A DNA stretch of 64,000 bases from Paenibacillus bovis (GTDB lineage Bacteria > Bacillota > Bacilli > Paenibacillales > Paenibacillaceae). Shown in pieces: positions 8,442 to 16,801 of the stretch; the stretch's first letter is position 1, and each line of letters begins with the position of its first letter. The notes beneath the pieces are model-generated. The model saw nothing but the letters and a program-made list of their open reading frames with translations, was not told where the DNA came from and did not search any database. Position numbers and translations under genes: made by a program. The stretch spans positions 3,403,501 through 3,467,500 of the forward strand of contig NZ_CP013023.1 in NCBI RefSeq assembly GCF_001421015.2. The letters run 5' to 3'.

Positions 8442-9536
8442 TTACTTCTTCTTCAAATTCTCGTCAAAGAAAGACTCCAGCTTGCTAAACGGGATATACT
8501 CTTTTTTGTCATACAGATCGACATGTCCTGCACCCGGAACAATATAGAGCTCTTTCGGTTCGGCAGCCAGTTGGTAGGCATCGTCGCTATAATATCTGGA
8601 ATGCGCATTCTCGCCTGCAATCAGCAGGAGCGGACGCGGAGTAATCCGACCGAGCTGTTCCATCGGGAAGAAATTCATCAATGCTCCGGTGCTGGTCATG
8701 CTGTAAGGCATGGAACGGGGATGCTGTCCTCTTGGAGTACCGTAATATTCAGCAAATTCTGCGGCCGCCGCCTGCTGCGAAGCTTTCATTTCCACAGCAG
8801 ATCCTGTGCCATATTTGGATTTTCCACTTCCAAATTCGGTCCAGCGCTGCTCGGCAGCTTCCTGAAGTGCTTTGGAGCGTTCCGCTTCGGTCATTCTTTC
8901 TTCCGGAATCGCAGCCAATCCCATGCCTTCACGATAAGCACGTCCCATATCGTACATGCTTACTGTCGCAATTGCCTGAAGCCGTGGATCCAGCTGCGCC
9001 GCACTGAGGGCAAATCCACCGCTGGCACATACTCCGATTACACCGATTCGGTTACGATCCACAAATGGACGTGTTCCCAAAAAGTCCACTGCAGCGCTAA
9101 AGTCTTCCACCATAATGTCCGGAACTGCGATATTACGCGGCTGTCCACCACTCTCGCCTGTATAAGATGGATCAAAAGCGAGCGTAACAAAACCGCGTGC
9201 CGCCATCTCCTGGGCATACAGACCAGCAGTCTGTTCCTTTACGCCGGTGAACGGAGGGCCAACGATCAGGGCGGCAGATTTCTGTGTCTTATTCATATTT
9301 TTGGGGGAATACATATCGGCCACTATTTTGATACCCAGTCTGTTGGTATAGGAGACTTTTTGAAGCGTTACCTGCTTGTTGGCAGGAAACGTCTTGTCCC
9401 AAACTTGTTGACGTGGTGCTGTTGCCGAAGCTGCAATCTTTTCCTCTGCTGCTCCCGCTGCACCGACCGTTGTAACCAACAGTAATCCCAATCCCGCCAG
9501 TTTAAGCAAAGGACTGCTCATCCATTTTTTTCTCAT
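8442..9536 (-). CDS. secreted alpha/beta hydrolase (YcjY-like)
   Basis: A 364-residue protein with an N-terminal signal peptide (basic MRKKW, hydrophobic core LLKLAGLGLLLVTTVGAAGA, likely cleavage after AGA/AAE). The hydrolase core shows the oxyanion region GPPFTGVKEQ, the nucleophile elbow IGVCASGGFAL (Cys at the usual nucleophile place, as in dienelactone-hydrolase-like members), an acidic residue region LLIAGEN, and a late His in VPGAGHVDLYD. The family is annotated as YcjY-like or dienelactone hydrolase-related; the substrate is unknown. Divergent from a LysR regulator that may control it. Confidence 0.85.
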   Translation of the reverse strand: MRKKWMSSPLLKLAGLGLLLVTTVGAAGAAEEKIAASATAPRQQVWDKTFPANKQVTLQKVSYTNRLGIKIVADMYSPKNMNKTQKSAALIVGPPFTGVKEQTAGLYAQEMAARGFVTLAFDPSYTGESGGQPRNIAVPDIMVEDFSAAVDFLGTRPFVDRNRIGVIGVCASGGFALSAAQLDPRLQAIATVSMYDMGRAYREGMGLAAIPEERMTEAERSKALQEAAEQRWTEFGSGKSKYGTGSAVEMKASQQAAAAEFAEYYGTPRGQHPRSMPYSMTSTGALMNFFPMEQLGRITPRPLLLIAGENAHSRYYSDDAYQLAAEPKELYIVPGAGHVDLYDKKEYIPFSKLESFFDENLKKK

Positions 9537-9641
9537 TTGTAAATATCATCCTCTCCAATTTGAATAGTTGATGTCTTGAGAGATCGTATGTTCTCCTCTA
9601 CTGCCTATTCTAAAACAATTTCCGGTTATGTCCTATTGCTT

Positions 9642-9660
9642 ATATCTGATATCCAGATAT
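9642..9660. promoter_or_regulatory. inverted repeat, possible LysR site
   Basis: ATATCTG-ATATC-CAGATAT, a 7-bp inverted repeat that satisfies the T-N11-A rule of LysR binding sites. It lies between the divergent hydrolase and LysR genes. Confidence 0.5.
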
Positions 9661-9716
9661 GCTTTACAGGCATATCTTATGCAGGTATACTCATCCCTTA
9701 TAAGGGAGGGATCGGT

Positions 9717-10628
9717 ATGGAACTAAGGGTATTGCGCTATTTTCTTGCGATAGCCAGAGAAGGAAGTATTACAGCTGCAGCTGATTTTCTGCATATTACG
9801 CAGCCTACACTATCCAGACAGCTGAAAGATCTGGAACAGGAACTAGGCAAAAAATTATTTGTACGCAGCAACCATAGTATTATGCTGACAGATGAAGGCA
9901 TGCTTTTGCGTAAGCGAGCAGAAGAACTGGTCGATATGGTCACCAAATTGGAAGCCGAGTTCAGCTCAATGGAAGAAACGGTAGGAGGAGATGTATATAT
10001 CGGCGGCGGGGAGACAGATGCCATGAGGCAGATCGCCCGGGTCGTCAAAAATTTGCAGTCCACTCATCCTCATATCCGGTATCATCTGTACAGTGGAAAT
10101 GAAGATGATGTGGCGGAAAGGCTCGACAAAGGACTGCTTGATTTCGGGATTCTTATTCAACCTGCCGATTTATCCAAATATAATCATGTCCATATTCCGG
10201 TCCACGATGTGTGGGGTGTAATCATGCGCAGAGACAGCCCACTCGCCCGTCAAGACGTTATTCGGCCTGCTGATTTATTAAATGTTCCTGTCATTTGCTC
10301 CCGTCAGGTAATGAAACGAACCTTTTCCCATAATGAATTTGCGGACTGGTTTGGCGAGGATTTTGATAAGTTGAATGTCGTTACTACCTATAATCTGGCT
10401 TACAATGCTTCGATTATGGTCGATGAAGGCATCGGTTATGCTATCGTTCTTGATAAAATAGTTAATACTTCTGCGGACAGCAACCTCTGTTTTAGACCGC
10501 TGGAGCCAAGATTGGAATCCGGACTTAATATGGTCTGGAAAAAGCACCAGGTATTTTCCGCAGCCGCAGATCTCTTTCTCCAAAAAGTCCAAACGCAGTT
10601 TACCAAGTTGGACCGTACAGAGAAGTAA
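9717..10628 (+). CDS. LysR family transcriptional regulator
   Basis: A 303-residue regulator. Start at the ATG at 9717 with GGGAGGG just upstream; MELRVLRYFLAIAREGSITAAADFL is the canonical LysR N-terminus and ITQPTLSRQLKDLEQELG the recognition helix. The remaining ~210 residues form the substrate-binding-like effector domain. Divergent from the secreted hydrolase and upstream of the carboxymuconolactone decarboxylase/cupin pair; either could be a target. Confidence 0.92.
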   Translation: MELRVLRYFLAIAREGSITAAADFLHITQPTLSRQLKDLEQELGKKLFVRSNHSIMLTDEGMLLRKRAEELVDMVTKLEAEFSSMEETVGGDVYIGGGETDAMRQIARVVKNLQSTHPHIRYHLYSGNEDDVAERLDKGLLDFGILIQPADLSKYNHVHIPVHDVWGVIMRRDSPLARQDVIRPADLLNVPVICSRQVMKRTFSHNEFADWFGEDFDKLNVVTTYNLAYNASIMVDEGIGYAIVLDKIVNTSADSNLCFRPLEPRLESGLNMVWKKHQVFSAAADLFLQKVQTQFTKLDRTEK

Positions 10629-10803
10629 AGCGACGATCCAGGGCAAATAAATCAACAACGTAAATCAACAACTTTCTCCATTTTGTTCATTAATGGACAG
10701 ATTCCGCTAATCTAACAATTGCACAAGTATGTAACGGTTCTATAATAGTTAGCATATGCGCCGCATAAACCGCATAGCAGAAATCCAGAATGGAGGAGTA
10801 CGA

Positions 10804-11151
10804 ATGGCAGAGAAACAAACCGCAGGCAGAGATATATTAGGCGAATTTGCACCTCAATTTGCTGAATTGAATGATGATGTTCTATTCGGACAGATCTGGT
10901 CCCGGGAAAAGGAATTATCCCCACGCGACCGCAGCATAATTACCGTCTCCGCCCTCATCGCCGGAGGCAATTTTGAACAACTAACCCCCCATCTGCATAA
11001 AGCCAAAGCAAACGGCGTCACCCGCGAGGAAATCGCAGAGATTATCACTCATCTCTCTTTTTACGCCGGCTGGCCCAAAGCCTGGTCTGCATTTAACATC
11101 GCCAAAGAGATTTACCAAGACGAACAGAAAGAAGGGATCAACCATGAGTAA
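10804..11151 (+). CDS. carboxymuconolactone decarboxylase family protein
   Basis: A 115-residue AhpD/CMD-fold protein. The start has GGAGGAG 6 nt upstream. The core LSPRDRSIITVSALIAGGNFEQLTPHLHKAKANGVTREEIAEII is the CMD signature; the usual CxxC of AhpD peroxidase-type members is absent, so a decarboxylase-like or uncharacterised role is more likely. The last 8 nt overlap the following cupin gene, indicating translational coupling. TATAAT at 10741-10746 is a plausible -10 element. Confidence 0.9.
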   Translation: MAEKQTAGRDILGEFAPQFAELNDDVLFGQIWSREKELSPRDRSIITVSALIAGGNFEQLTPHLHKAKANGVTREEIAEIITHLSFYAGWPKAWSAFNIAKEIYQDEQKEGINHE

Positions 11152-11545
11152 TGAACATCTAAGCAGCAGTACTATCTTTCCACTCGGTGAAAAAGTAGAA
11201 TCCTATTTTGTGGGAGACGCTTATCTGCAAATGGTATTTACCGACCCGGCTCCGCTCAATGCAGGTATCGGCAATGTCACTTTCGCACCCGGCGCACGCA
11301 ATAACTGGCACAGTCATACGGTCGGCCAGGTACTACTGGTCACCGGTGGCGAAGGCTGGTACCAGGAAGAAGGCAAAGATGCTCAACGGATCAAAACCGG
11401 CGACGTGATCAATATCCCGCCCAACGTCAAGCACTGGCACGGCGCTACCGCCGACAGCTGGTTTGTCCACCTGGCAATCACTCCTGGCCAGACCGAATGG
11501 CTGGAACCGGTCGATGATGAATGGTATAAGCAATTGTCCTTATGA
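11144..11545 (+). CDS. cupin domain protein
   Basis: A 133-residue single-domain cupin. The metal-binding motif is visible as NNWHSHTVGQVLLVTGGEGWYQEEG (HxH near residue 56) and a second His in IPPNVKHWHGAT. Such small cupins are often paired with CMD-family proteins in bacilli; here the two genes overlap by 8 nt, so they form one operon. Biochemical role not established. Confidence 0.9.
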   Translation: MSNEHLSSSTIFPLGEKVESYFVGDAYLQMVFTDPAPLNAGIGNVTFAPGARNNWHSHTVGQVLLVTGGEGWYQEEGKDAQRIKTGDVINIPPNVKHWHGATADSWFVHLAITPGQTEWLEPVDDEWYKQLSL

Positions 11546-11713
11546 GAGAACAACGATAAGCGATAATTATCGTGAGTTACTAATAAAATTTATGCGATTC
11601 CAAGCTGTTTTGGAGTTCTATTCTCAAAATGTTTTCATAAAAGAGGAAGACGATCATGATTTACAAAAAAGAAGTTAATAGATGATAAGTTCAGGTGAAA
11701 CTATATCATCCAT

Positions 11714-11754
11714 GAAAGCACCTAACTCAAATGGAGTTGGTGCTTTTCAATTTT
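11714..11754 (+). terminator. rho-independent terminator
   Basis: AAAGCACCTAACTC pairs with GAGTTGGTGCTTT and is followed by TCAATTTTC. It sits about 170 nt after the CMD/cupin operon. Confidence 0.65.
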
Positions 11755-11978
11755 CAGATCCAACAAAGCTACAGAATCGGCAATATACTTCAGCTTTCAG
11801 TTAGCTATTCTGGCATACAGCATTAATGTTGATCCTTGTATTTTCCTACTTTGCTTATTAAGTTTGGCTATATAAGTTCCCATAAGAAAATGAGGTGTTT
11901 ATGTAGTTTGCATGAATATTCACATATTAAAAAAATTCACGCTTATAATGGGAATCATAATCCAAAGGAGGAAATTAC
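11755..11978. other. intergenic region before the acetyltransferase gene
   Basis: No gene seen. TATAAT at 11944-11949 is the most likely -10 element for the N-acetyltransferase gene. The preceding gap (11546-11713) has only a 12-bp palindrome CGATAATTATCG at 11561-11572 and no convincing open frame. Confidence 0.4.
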
Positions 11979-12761
11979 ATGAAATCAATCATTTCACTGT
12001 TTGAGAAACGATTACATATGGATGAAGGAGCTTTATCGAATGAACCTATGCAGTTGGAACAATTGAACGAATTATTGGAACAAATGGCGCTAGTACTTCC
12101 GTTTGAGAATCGAAGATTACTTGCGGAGGATGCATATACCATTGACCGTGACTCGCTGCTGGAGCGGCTATTACTGAATCGTAGTGGCGGTCTCTGTTAT
12201 GAGCTAAATACACTGCTGTACTATGTGCTATCTGCCCAAGATATGAATGTATCGCTTGTACATGGGCAGGTCTACGACGCAGCACTTGGCGACTGGTTAA
12301 GCATGGGCAATTCGCACATAATGATTATTCTGCAGCATAACGATCAGCAGTATCTTATCGATAATGGATTTGGTATCCGTTTGCCTTTGCGCGCTGTTCC
12401 TTTAAATGGCGATATTGTGGTCAGCCGTAACGGCGAATTCAGTATAACGAATGAAGATGGATACTGTATACTCAATCAAAAACAGCTATACCAAAGCCCT
12501 GACTGGCAGATATGCTATCGTTTCCGGTTGGAGGATATTATTAATGAACCAGTAGTAAATGATATTCAGCAATTGGTCCGACAGCACCCTGATTCCAAAT
12601 TCAACAAGTCGGTGCTCATTACCCGCTGCACGGAGATAGGCAGCATGACACTAACCGATCATTCCTATACGGTTGTAAAAAATGGTGATATTCAAAAAGA
12701 GACAATTGACGAAAAACAATTTGCCATTCTCGTGCGTGATACTTTCCAATTGGATGTATAA
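11979..12761 (+). CDS. arylamine N-acetyltransferase
   Basis: A 260-residue enzyme that moves acetyl from acetyl-CoA to arylamines or hydrazines. The catalytic triad is visible: Cys73 in RSGGLCYELN, His113 in NSHIMI, Asp128 in LIDNGFG. Length is normal for the family. AAAGGAGG precedes the ATG by 7 nt. Cytoplasmic. A Dabb-domain gene follows 41 nt later with its own strong ribosome binding site and may be cotranscribed. Confidence 0.93.
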   Translation: MKSIISLFEKRLHMDEGALSNEPMQLEQLNELLEQMALVLPFENRRLLAEDAYTIDRDSLLERLLLNRSGGLCYELNTLLYYVLSAQDMNVSLVHGQVYDAALGDWLSMGNSHIMIILQHNDQQYLIDNGFGIRLPLRAVPLNGDIVVSRNGEFSITNEDGYCILNQKQLYQSPDWQICYRFRLEDIINEPVVNDIQQLVRQHPDSKFNKSVLITRCTEIGSMTLTDHSYTVVKNGDIQKETIDEKQFAILVRDTFQLDV

Positions 12762-12802
12762 TGGATGTAATTGATTTGGGCATCCATAAGGAGGAGTAAC
12801 TA

Positions 12803-13105
12803 ATGAGTACAATCAAGCATATGGTAACATTCTCGCTTCATAGTGGTAAGGATAATGAGCAAGCCGAGGCATTCCTGAATATAAGCAAGCAGACGCTAGC
12901 AGAGATCCCTGGTGTTCAGCAATTTCAGGTCTTCCTTCAAACCAGCGGCAAAAACGACCATGATTACATGTTCTCCATGGTATTCGCCGATCAAGCAGCA
13001 TATGATGCATACAATCAACATCCGGCGCATGTGACCTATGTAAAAGAGCGCTGGGAAAAGGAAGTTCGCTCTTTTCAGGAAATTGATGTAGTTCTATACG
13101 AATAG
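12803..13105 (+). CDS. Dabb (stress-responsive A/B barrel) domain protein
   Basis: A 100-residue protein filling one Dabb domain: IKHMVTFSL at the N-terminus, then EIPGVQQFQVFLQ, DYMFSMVFADQAAYDAYNQHPAHVTYV, and a C-terminal IDVVLYE strand. These dimeric ferredoxin-like barrels occur in stress proteins and some polyketide cyclases; no specific reaction can be assigned. AAGGAGGAG precedes the start. Same direction as the N-acetyltransferase gene. Confidence 0.88.
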   Translation: MSTIKHMVTFSLHSGKDNEQAEAFLNISKQTLAEIPGVQQFQVFLQTSGKNDHDYMFSMVFADQAAYDAYNQHPAHVTYVKERWEKEVRSFQEIDVVLYE

Positions 13106-13388
13106 AAAGATACGAATAAAAAGCTTGAAATCTGAGATATTTTAAATACAATTACATCCTTATCGAATCATATACATGCAGTGCCTTTATATAAATAACT
13201 ACCAGCTATAAGCCAAATAAGGTAAATCACAAAGGTTTTGCAAAGACACATTATCAAATAAGCATGTTTAGTTTATTTTGATGCGTAAGTTAGTTCACGT
13301 CATTAAATTGGATATTCTATCCTTTATAAAAGAATAGTCAAAAAATGCAGCCTAATGCGTATAAGCACAATAAGCAAACCTACTTCCC

Positions 13389-13518
13389 TCCACTGAACGC
13401 AAGAAAAGAAATAAGAGCAATGGACGACATTTAAGCCTGGAGATCCTCATTTCCAATACCCATTCGAGGATCTCCAGGCTTAACCGGAGGACATGCTCTT
13501 ATTCTTTTCTGGAGTGGA
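13389..13518. repeat. long interrupted palindrome (~130 bp)
   Basis: Nested inverted repeats: outer TCCACT/AGTGGA; middle AGAAAAGAAATAAGAGCA (left, one extra A) with TGCTCTTATTCTTTTCT (right); inner perfect 18-bp stem TTAAGCCTGGAGATCCTC (13431-13448) with its complement at 13466-13483. No open frame inside. It could be a MITE-like element, a very strong terminator, or a structured RNA. The flanking 13106-13388 holds no gene. Confidence 0.7.
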
Positions 13519-13648
13519 TGAAGCAAGAACACCAACCAGCACTTCTTTCTATCCTACATAACCCTTTAATAACCCTTTGCAGTAATACCGCCCCACAACA
13601 AACTCGAACCCTCAAAACATGCAAAATGTGCTAAATGCGTCAAATGCC

Positions 13649-14254
13649 TCAGTCTACCTTGGCACCATACGACCGCATAAACAGCACAGCCTGCTCCCGA
13701 TCCATCCTCGCTCCCTGCACGTTAATTGACTTTAGATCAATGCCTTCCAGCACTGCTCCACGCAGATCTGTTCCCTGCAGCTTGGTCCCTGCCAGACTGA
13801 CACCCGTCATATCACAGTCGCGCAAATCTGCCTTTGCCAGATCCGAATTGGAAAAGTCCGTTTCATAGAAACGAATGCCTCTCAGATCCTGACGTCCCAG
13901 TTTGGTATGACTCAGATTCGTATATGTCCAGTCTCCACCGCTCAGGGTGATGCCATCCATCTGCGCGCCGGCAAAATCCGAACCGGTCATTTTGCACATG
14001 CTGAATTTTGCAGCAAACAGATTGGCTCCGTCAAACCGGCAGTTCTCGAACGCTGACTCCGTATGAATCGATCCGTTCAGCGTCACCCCGCGAAAATCAC
14101 ATTCGATAAACCGGCAGTGACTGGTATCAATCTCATCCATTGCTGTATTCATAAATGTGCAGTTCTGAAAGGTACAGCGCACAATCTCTCCATATCTCAG
14201 ATCCTGCCCATCAAATCGAACCGAGTCATATTTCTGATCACTATACTGGTACAT
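13649..14254 (-). CDS. pentapeptide repeat protein
   Basis: A 201-residue protein made almost wholly of A(D/N)LXX-type pentapeptides, e.g. CRFDGANLFAAKFSMCKMTG and SDLAKADLRDCDMTGVSL. These fold as a right-handed square beta-helix. Some relatives (Qnr, McbG) protect DNA gyrase from inhibitors by mimicking DNA, but most are uncharacterised and resistance cannot be claimed here. AGGAGG precedes the ATG. Monocistronic by appearance. Confidence 0.9.
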   Translation of the reverse strand: MYQYSDQKYDSVRFDGQDLRYGEIVRCTFQNCTFMNTAMDEIDTSHCRFIECDFRGVTLNGSIHTESAFENCRFDGANLFAAKFSMCKMTGSDFAGAQMDGITLSGGDWTYTNLSHTKLGRQDLRGIRFYETDFSNSDLAKADLRDCDMTGVSLAGTKLQGTDLRGAVLEGIDLKSINVQGARMDREQAVLFMRSYGAKVD

Positions 14255-14509
14255 ATTGTTCCTCCTGTGTTCTGTGCTGATGCATATACTGGCCGATCAC
14301 TCATTTCTATTTCATCCTTCATGAATGGCTGGCGAAATCAGTATATTCGCGTTTCTATAATACCATACAGGTGTCAAGCCCCTGCATAAGCTCTAATCAA
14401 AGTCAATCGTATTTTCTCTCTGACTTTGCTCCGTGAGCATCTCATTTATTATCAGCTTTATACACTACGTATATTTCAGAGAAATCTATAAAGCATGAGG
14501 AAAACATCT

Positions 14510-14562
14510 TTAAAATAAACAAAGCCCGACCAAGACAGTTATTGATACATTGTCTCGATCGG
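14510..14562 (-). terminator. rho-independent terminator of the tannase gene
   Basis: On the minus strand CCCGATCGAGACA pairs with TGTCTTGGTCGGG and is followed by CTTTGTTTATTTT, about 90 nt beyond the tannase stop. The remaining gap up to 14254 shows only an 8-bp inverted repeat (ATATACTG/CAGTATAT). Confidence 0.7.
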
Positions 14563-14650
14563 GTGAGGATAGTGGTTCATTTTGTGAAATAATTATTCTG
14601 GATGGTCATCGAAATCTTTGCAATCCATTTTTTGATTTTTTCAACTACTC

Positions 14651-16729
14651 TTATCCGTTCACTTCTTCCTGATATGCGGAAGAAGTATCCAACTGAAGGG
14701 TACTGCTGGCAGAATCCCATGTCACGTTAAAATTCAATGCTTTCGCGATATCCCGCATTTTAAAATAAGAATTACCATTCACTGTATAGCCGCTGATCGA
14801 TATTGGCTTGCCATCCAGATAGACTGCTGTCTGGATAGGCGCAGCTTTTTGGGAATCGGCAAGAGTAGAGATATTATAGCTATCCGTATACGACTGACCT
14901 GAAGTCAGCTGGATCTTGCTGCTCTGCTGTCCTGTCGTCACATCAAAGCGTTTGAGGGTACTAGAGAGAACAGCTGCCATATTTTCCAGAGGGAAATAGT
15001 TGCTACCTTTGATATTATAACCGTTTGTAGTCGCTTTTTGATCAGCGACCATAACGACAGCTGTAGTGACCCTTGCTGTTACAGAAGTTGCTGTAGTTGA
15101 TATTGTTGGGACTGCTGAATCTGTGCCTGAACCTGCATTTTCGTCAGGAGGAGTACCCGGCATACCGGCGTTAGTACCTCCTGTACTTGTTGTAGATGTG
15201 TCAGAAGCTGCCCCGGAATTGACTGCATTCCCTCCTGTAAGGTCAGCCATCCAGGTAAAGAGTTCCTGCAAATCATAGTCACCACTATGAGGTACGTCCC
15301 ACGGCAGTGCAAAGTCTACCGCATACCCTTTGTTCTTCAGAGTCGTTGCGAGAATTGCCGATATGGCATTTGCGGTATCGCTGTCCTTGGTGCCAAAGCG
15401 AATTCTCCAGTTTTTGGAGGTGTCTGTGCTTTCCGTACCGATATAGTTCATCGGATTCATCAACTTAATAGTCGTGGCATCTGCCATGGTGCTGTCTGCT
15501 ACTGTACTATGTGCCTGGGCGTATTCGGTAAAATGCTGGGTATCCGTCGTTGCTGTACCGAACAGCTGATTCTCCCCTGCACTCAGATCCAGTGCATCAA
15601 AGGCACCCGGTGTCTTCATCCGGCCCAAATATTGAACATACTGATCATAATTGATATCGGTAACTTTGCCATTGGAGATCGTAATCCAGCTCTTGTCGGA
15701 CAGATCGGTCCCACTGTCGAGAGCTTTCTGCGCAGAAGAAATAACCAATGATTTGAGATAATCCCGGAATGTCCCTTCGCCATTTTCATCCAATGTCAGT
15801 GCATTGCCGTTTGCGTTTTTCAGATTCAGGCTGTTGACATAGGCAGGGAACATGGCACTTAGTTCATTGGAGACCTGGATCTGATCAGCAGTCAGGGTCC
15901 CTTTTACTGTTTTACGCTGGATATGGTAATCCGTATCGGTGGAGATTTCCAGCTTGCTATAATCATTGATACCACTAAATTCCCACTCATATGCGGCATT
16001 TGCATTATCGAGATTTGTAATTGGCGTATAGGCTGATACTGCGAAGATATCATCGCGCTCATCTGCGGCGCCGATCGCTTGCAAATAAGGCTCATAGTCT
16101 GGATTATTCCCGCTTGCTCCGAGCAATGCGGACAGGGCGCCACCTGCACTTGTACCATTGGAAATGATCTTCTCGGCATCACCCGGCATGATCTTGTCAT
16201 TGTGGCGCAGATAGCGTACAGCTGCTTTTAGATCCACGATCGCCGCAGGCGCTTTACCGGTGTAAGTGCCACTTTCGTCCTGAGTAGTACGACCTCGTGC
16301 TCCTGGAGAAGCGACTACATAGCCTTTGGACAATGCGAGCAGGGCAGCGTTATTGCCTCCTCCCATACCCTGACCAGGGCTGCCCGGTTCAGCCGGCATA
16401 TATCCGCCGATGGAATTTGGAAAGAAAATGGGTGCGGTATCCGCCGAGTAACTGCCGATCGTTCCACCTTCATAGTATTGCTCGGGTACATAGATATTCA
16501 TGATTTCATATTTGGTATCTACCGGATTGCTAACATAAACTACATTTTCATAGGCACGAAATGTGATGGATTGTCCATTAACTGTCATTGTTTTCTGTGT
16601 ATATGAGGCTGTACTGAAGTCCAAGCTGTACTGGCCTGATGTTGTATCCGATGCTGCAGATATGGAATTCAAGGGCATAATCAGCATAGACGACACCAGA
16701 AGAGAGGCAAACCATTTTTGAGCTTTCAT
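14651..16729 (-). CDS. secreted subtype B tannase with C-terminal stalk domain
   Basis: A 692-residue protein with a signal peptide (MKAQKWFASLLVSSMLIMPLNSISAA). Residues ~30-505 are a tannase (tannin acylhydrolase) of the bacterial subtype B: catalytic Ser194 in NGTSAGG, acidic residue in GTKDSDTAN, His in WDVPHSGDYD. Tannases hydrolyse galloyl esters of plant tannins. After a Ser/Thr/Gly-rich linker (~505-555) there is a copper-amine-oxidase-N-like stalk region (YNIKGSNYFPLENMAAVL; NGNSYFKMRDIAKALNFNVTWD), common in Paenibacillus extracellular proteins. AAAAGGAG precedes the start. Convergent or parallel neighbours give no further clue. Confidence 0.88.
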   Translation of the reverse strand: MKAQKWFASLLVSSMLIMPLNSISAASDTTSGQYSLDFSTASYTQKTMTVNGQSITFRAYENVVYVSNPVDTKYEIMNIYVPEQYYEGGTIGSYSADTAPIFFPNSIGGYMPAEPGSPGQGMGGGNNAALLALSKGYVVASPGARGRTTQDESGTYTGKAPAAIVDLKAAVRYLRHNDKIMPGDAEKIISNGTSAGGALSALLGASGNNPDYEPYLQAIGAADERDDIFAVSAYTPITNLDNANAAYEWEFSGINDYSKLEISTDTDYHIQRKTVKGTLTADQIQVSNELSAMFPAYVNSLNLKNANGNALTLDENGEGTFRDYLKSLVISSAQKALDSGTDLSDKSWITISNGKVTDINYDQYVQYLGRMKTPGAFDALDLSAGENQLFGTATTDTQHFTEYAQAHSTVADSTMADATTIKLMNPMNYIGTESTDTSKNWRIRFGTKDSDTANAISAILATTLKNKGYAVDFALPWDVPHSGDYDLQELFTWMADLTGGNAVNSGAASDTSTTSTGGTNAGMPGTPPDENAGSGTDSAVPTISTTATSVTARVTTAVVMVADQKATTNGYNIKGSNYFPLENMAAVLSSTLKRFDVTTGQQSSKIQLTSGQSYTDSYNISTLADSQKAAPIQTAVYLDGKPISISGYTVNGNSYFKMRDIAKALNFNVTWDSASSTLQLDTSSAYQEEVNG

Positions 16730-16801
16730 TTGTTATCTCCTTTTTCTGTGAATGTGTTGTATAGCTGAAATATACCCCAAGATTGTGGCAGAAAAATGGC
16801 A

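Noticed and set aside
8523..9485. Open frame opposite the secreted hydrolase gene
   Set aside because: Antisense to a well-supported hydrolase; no family features.
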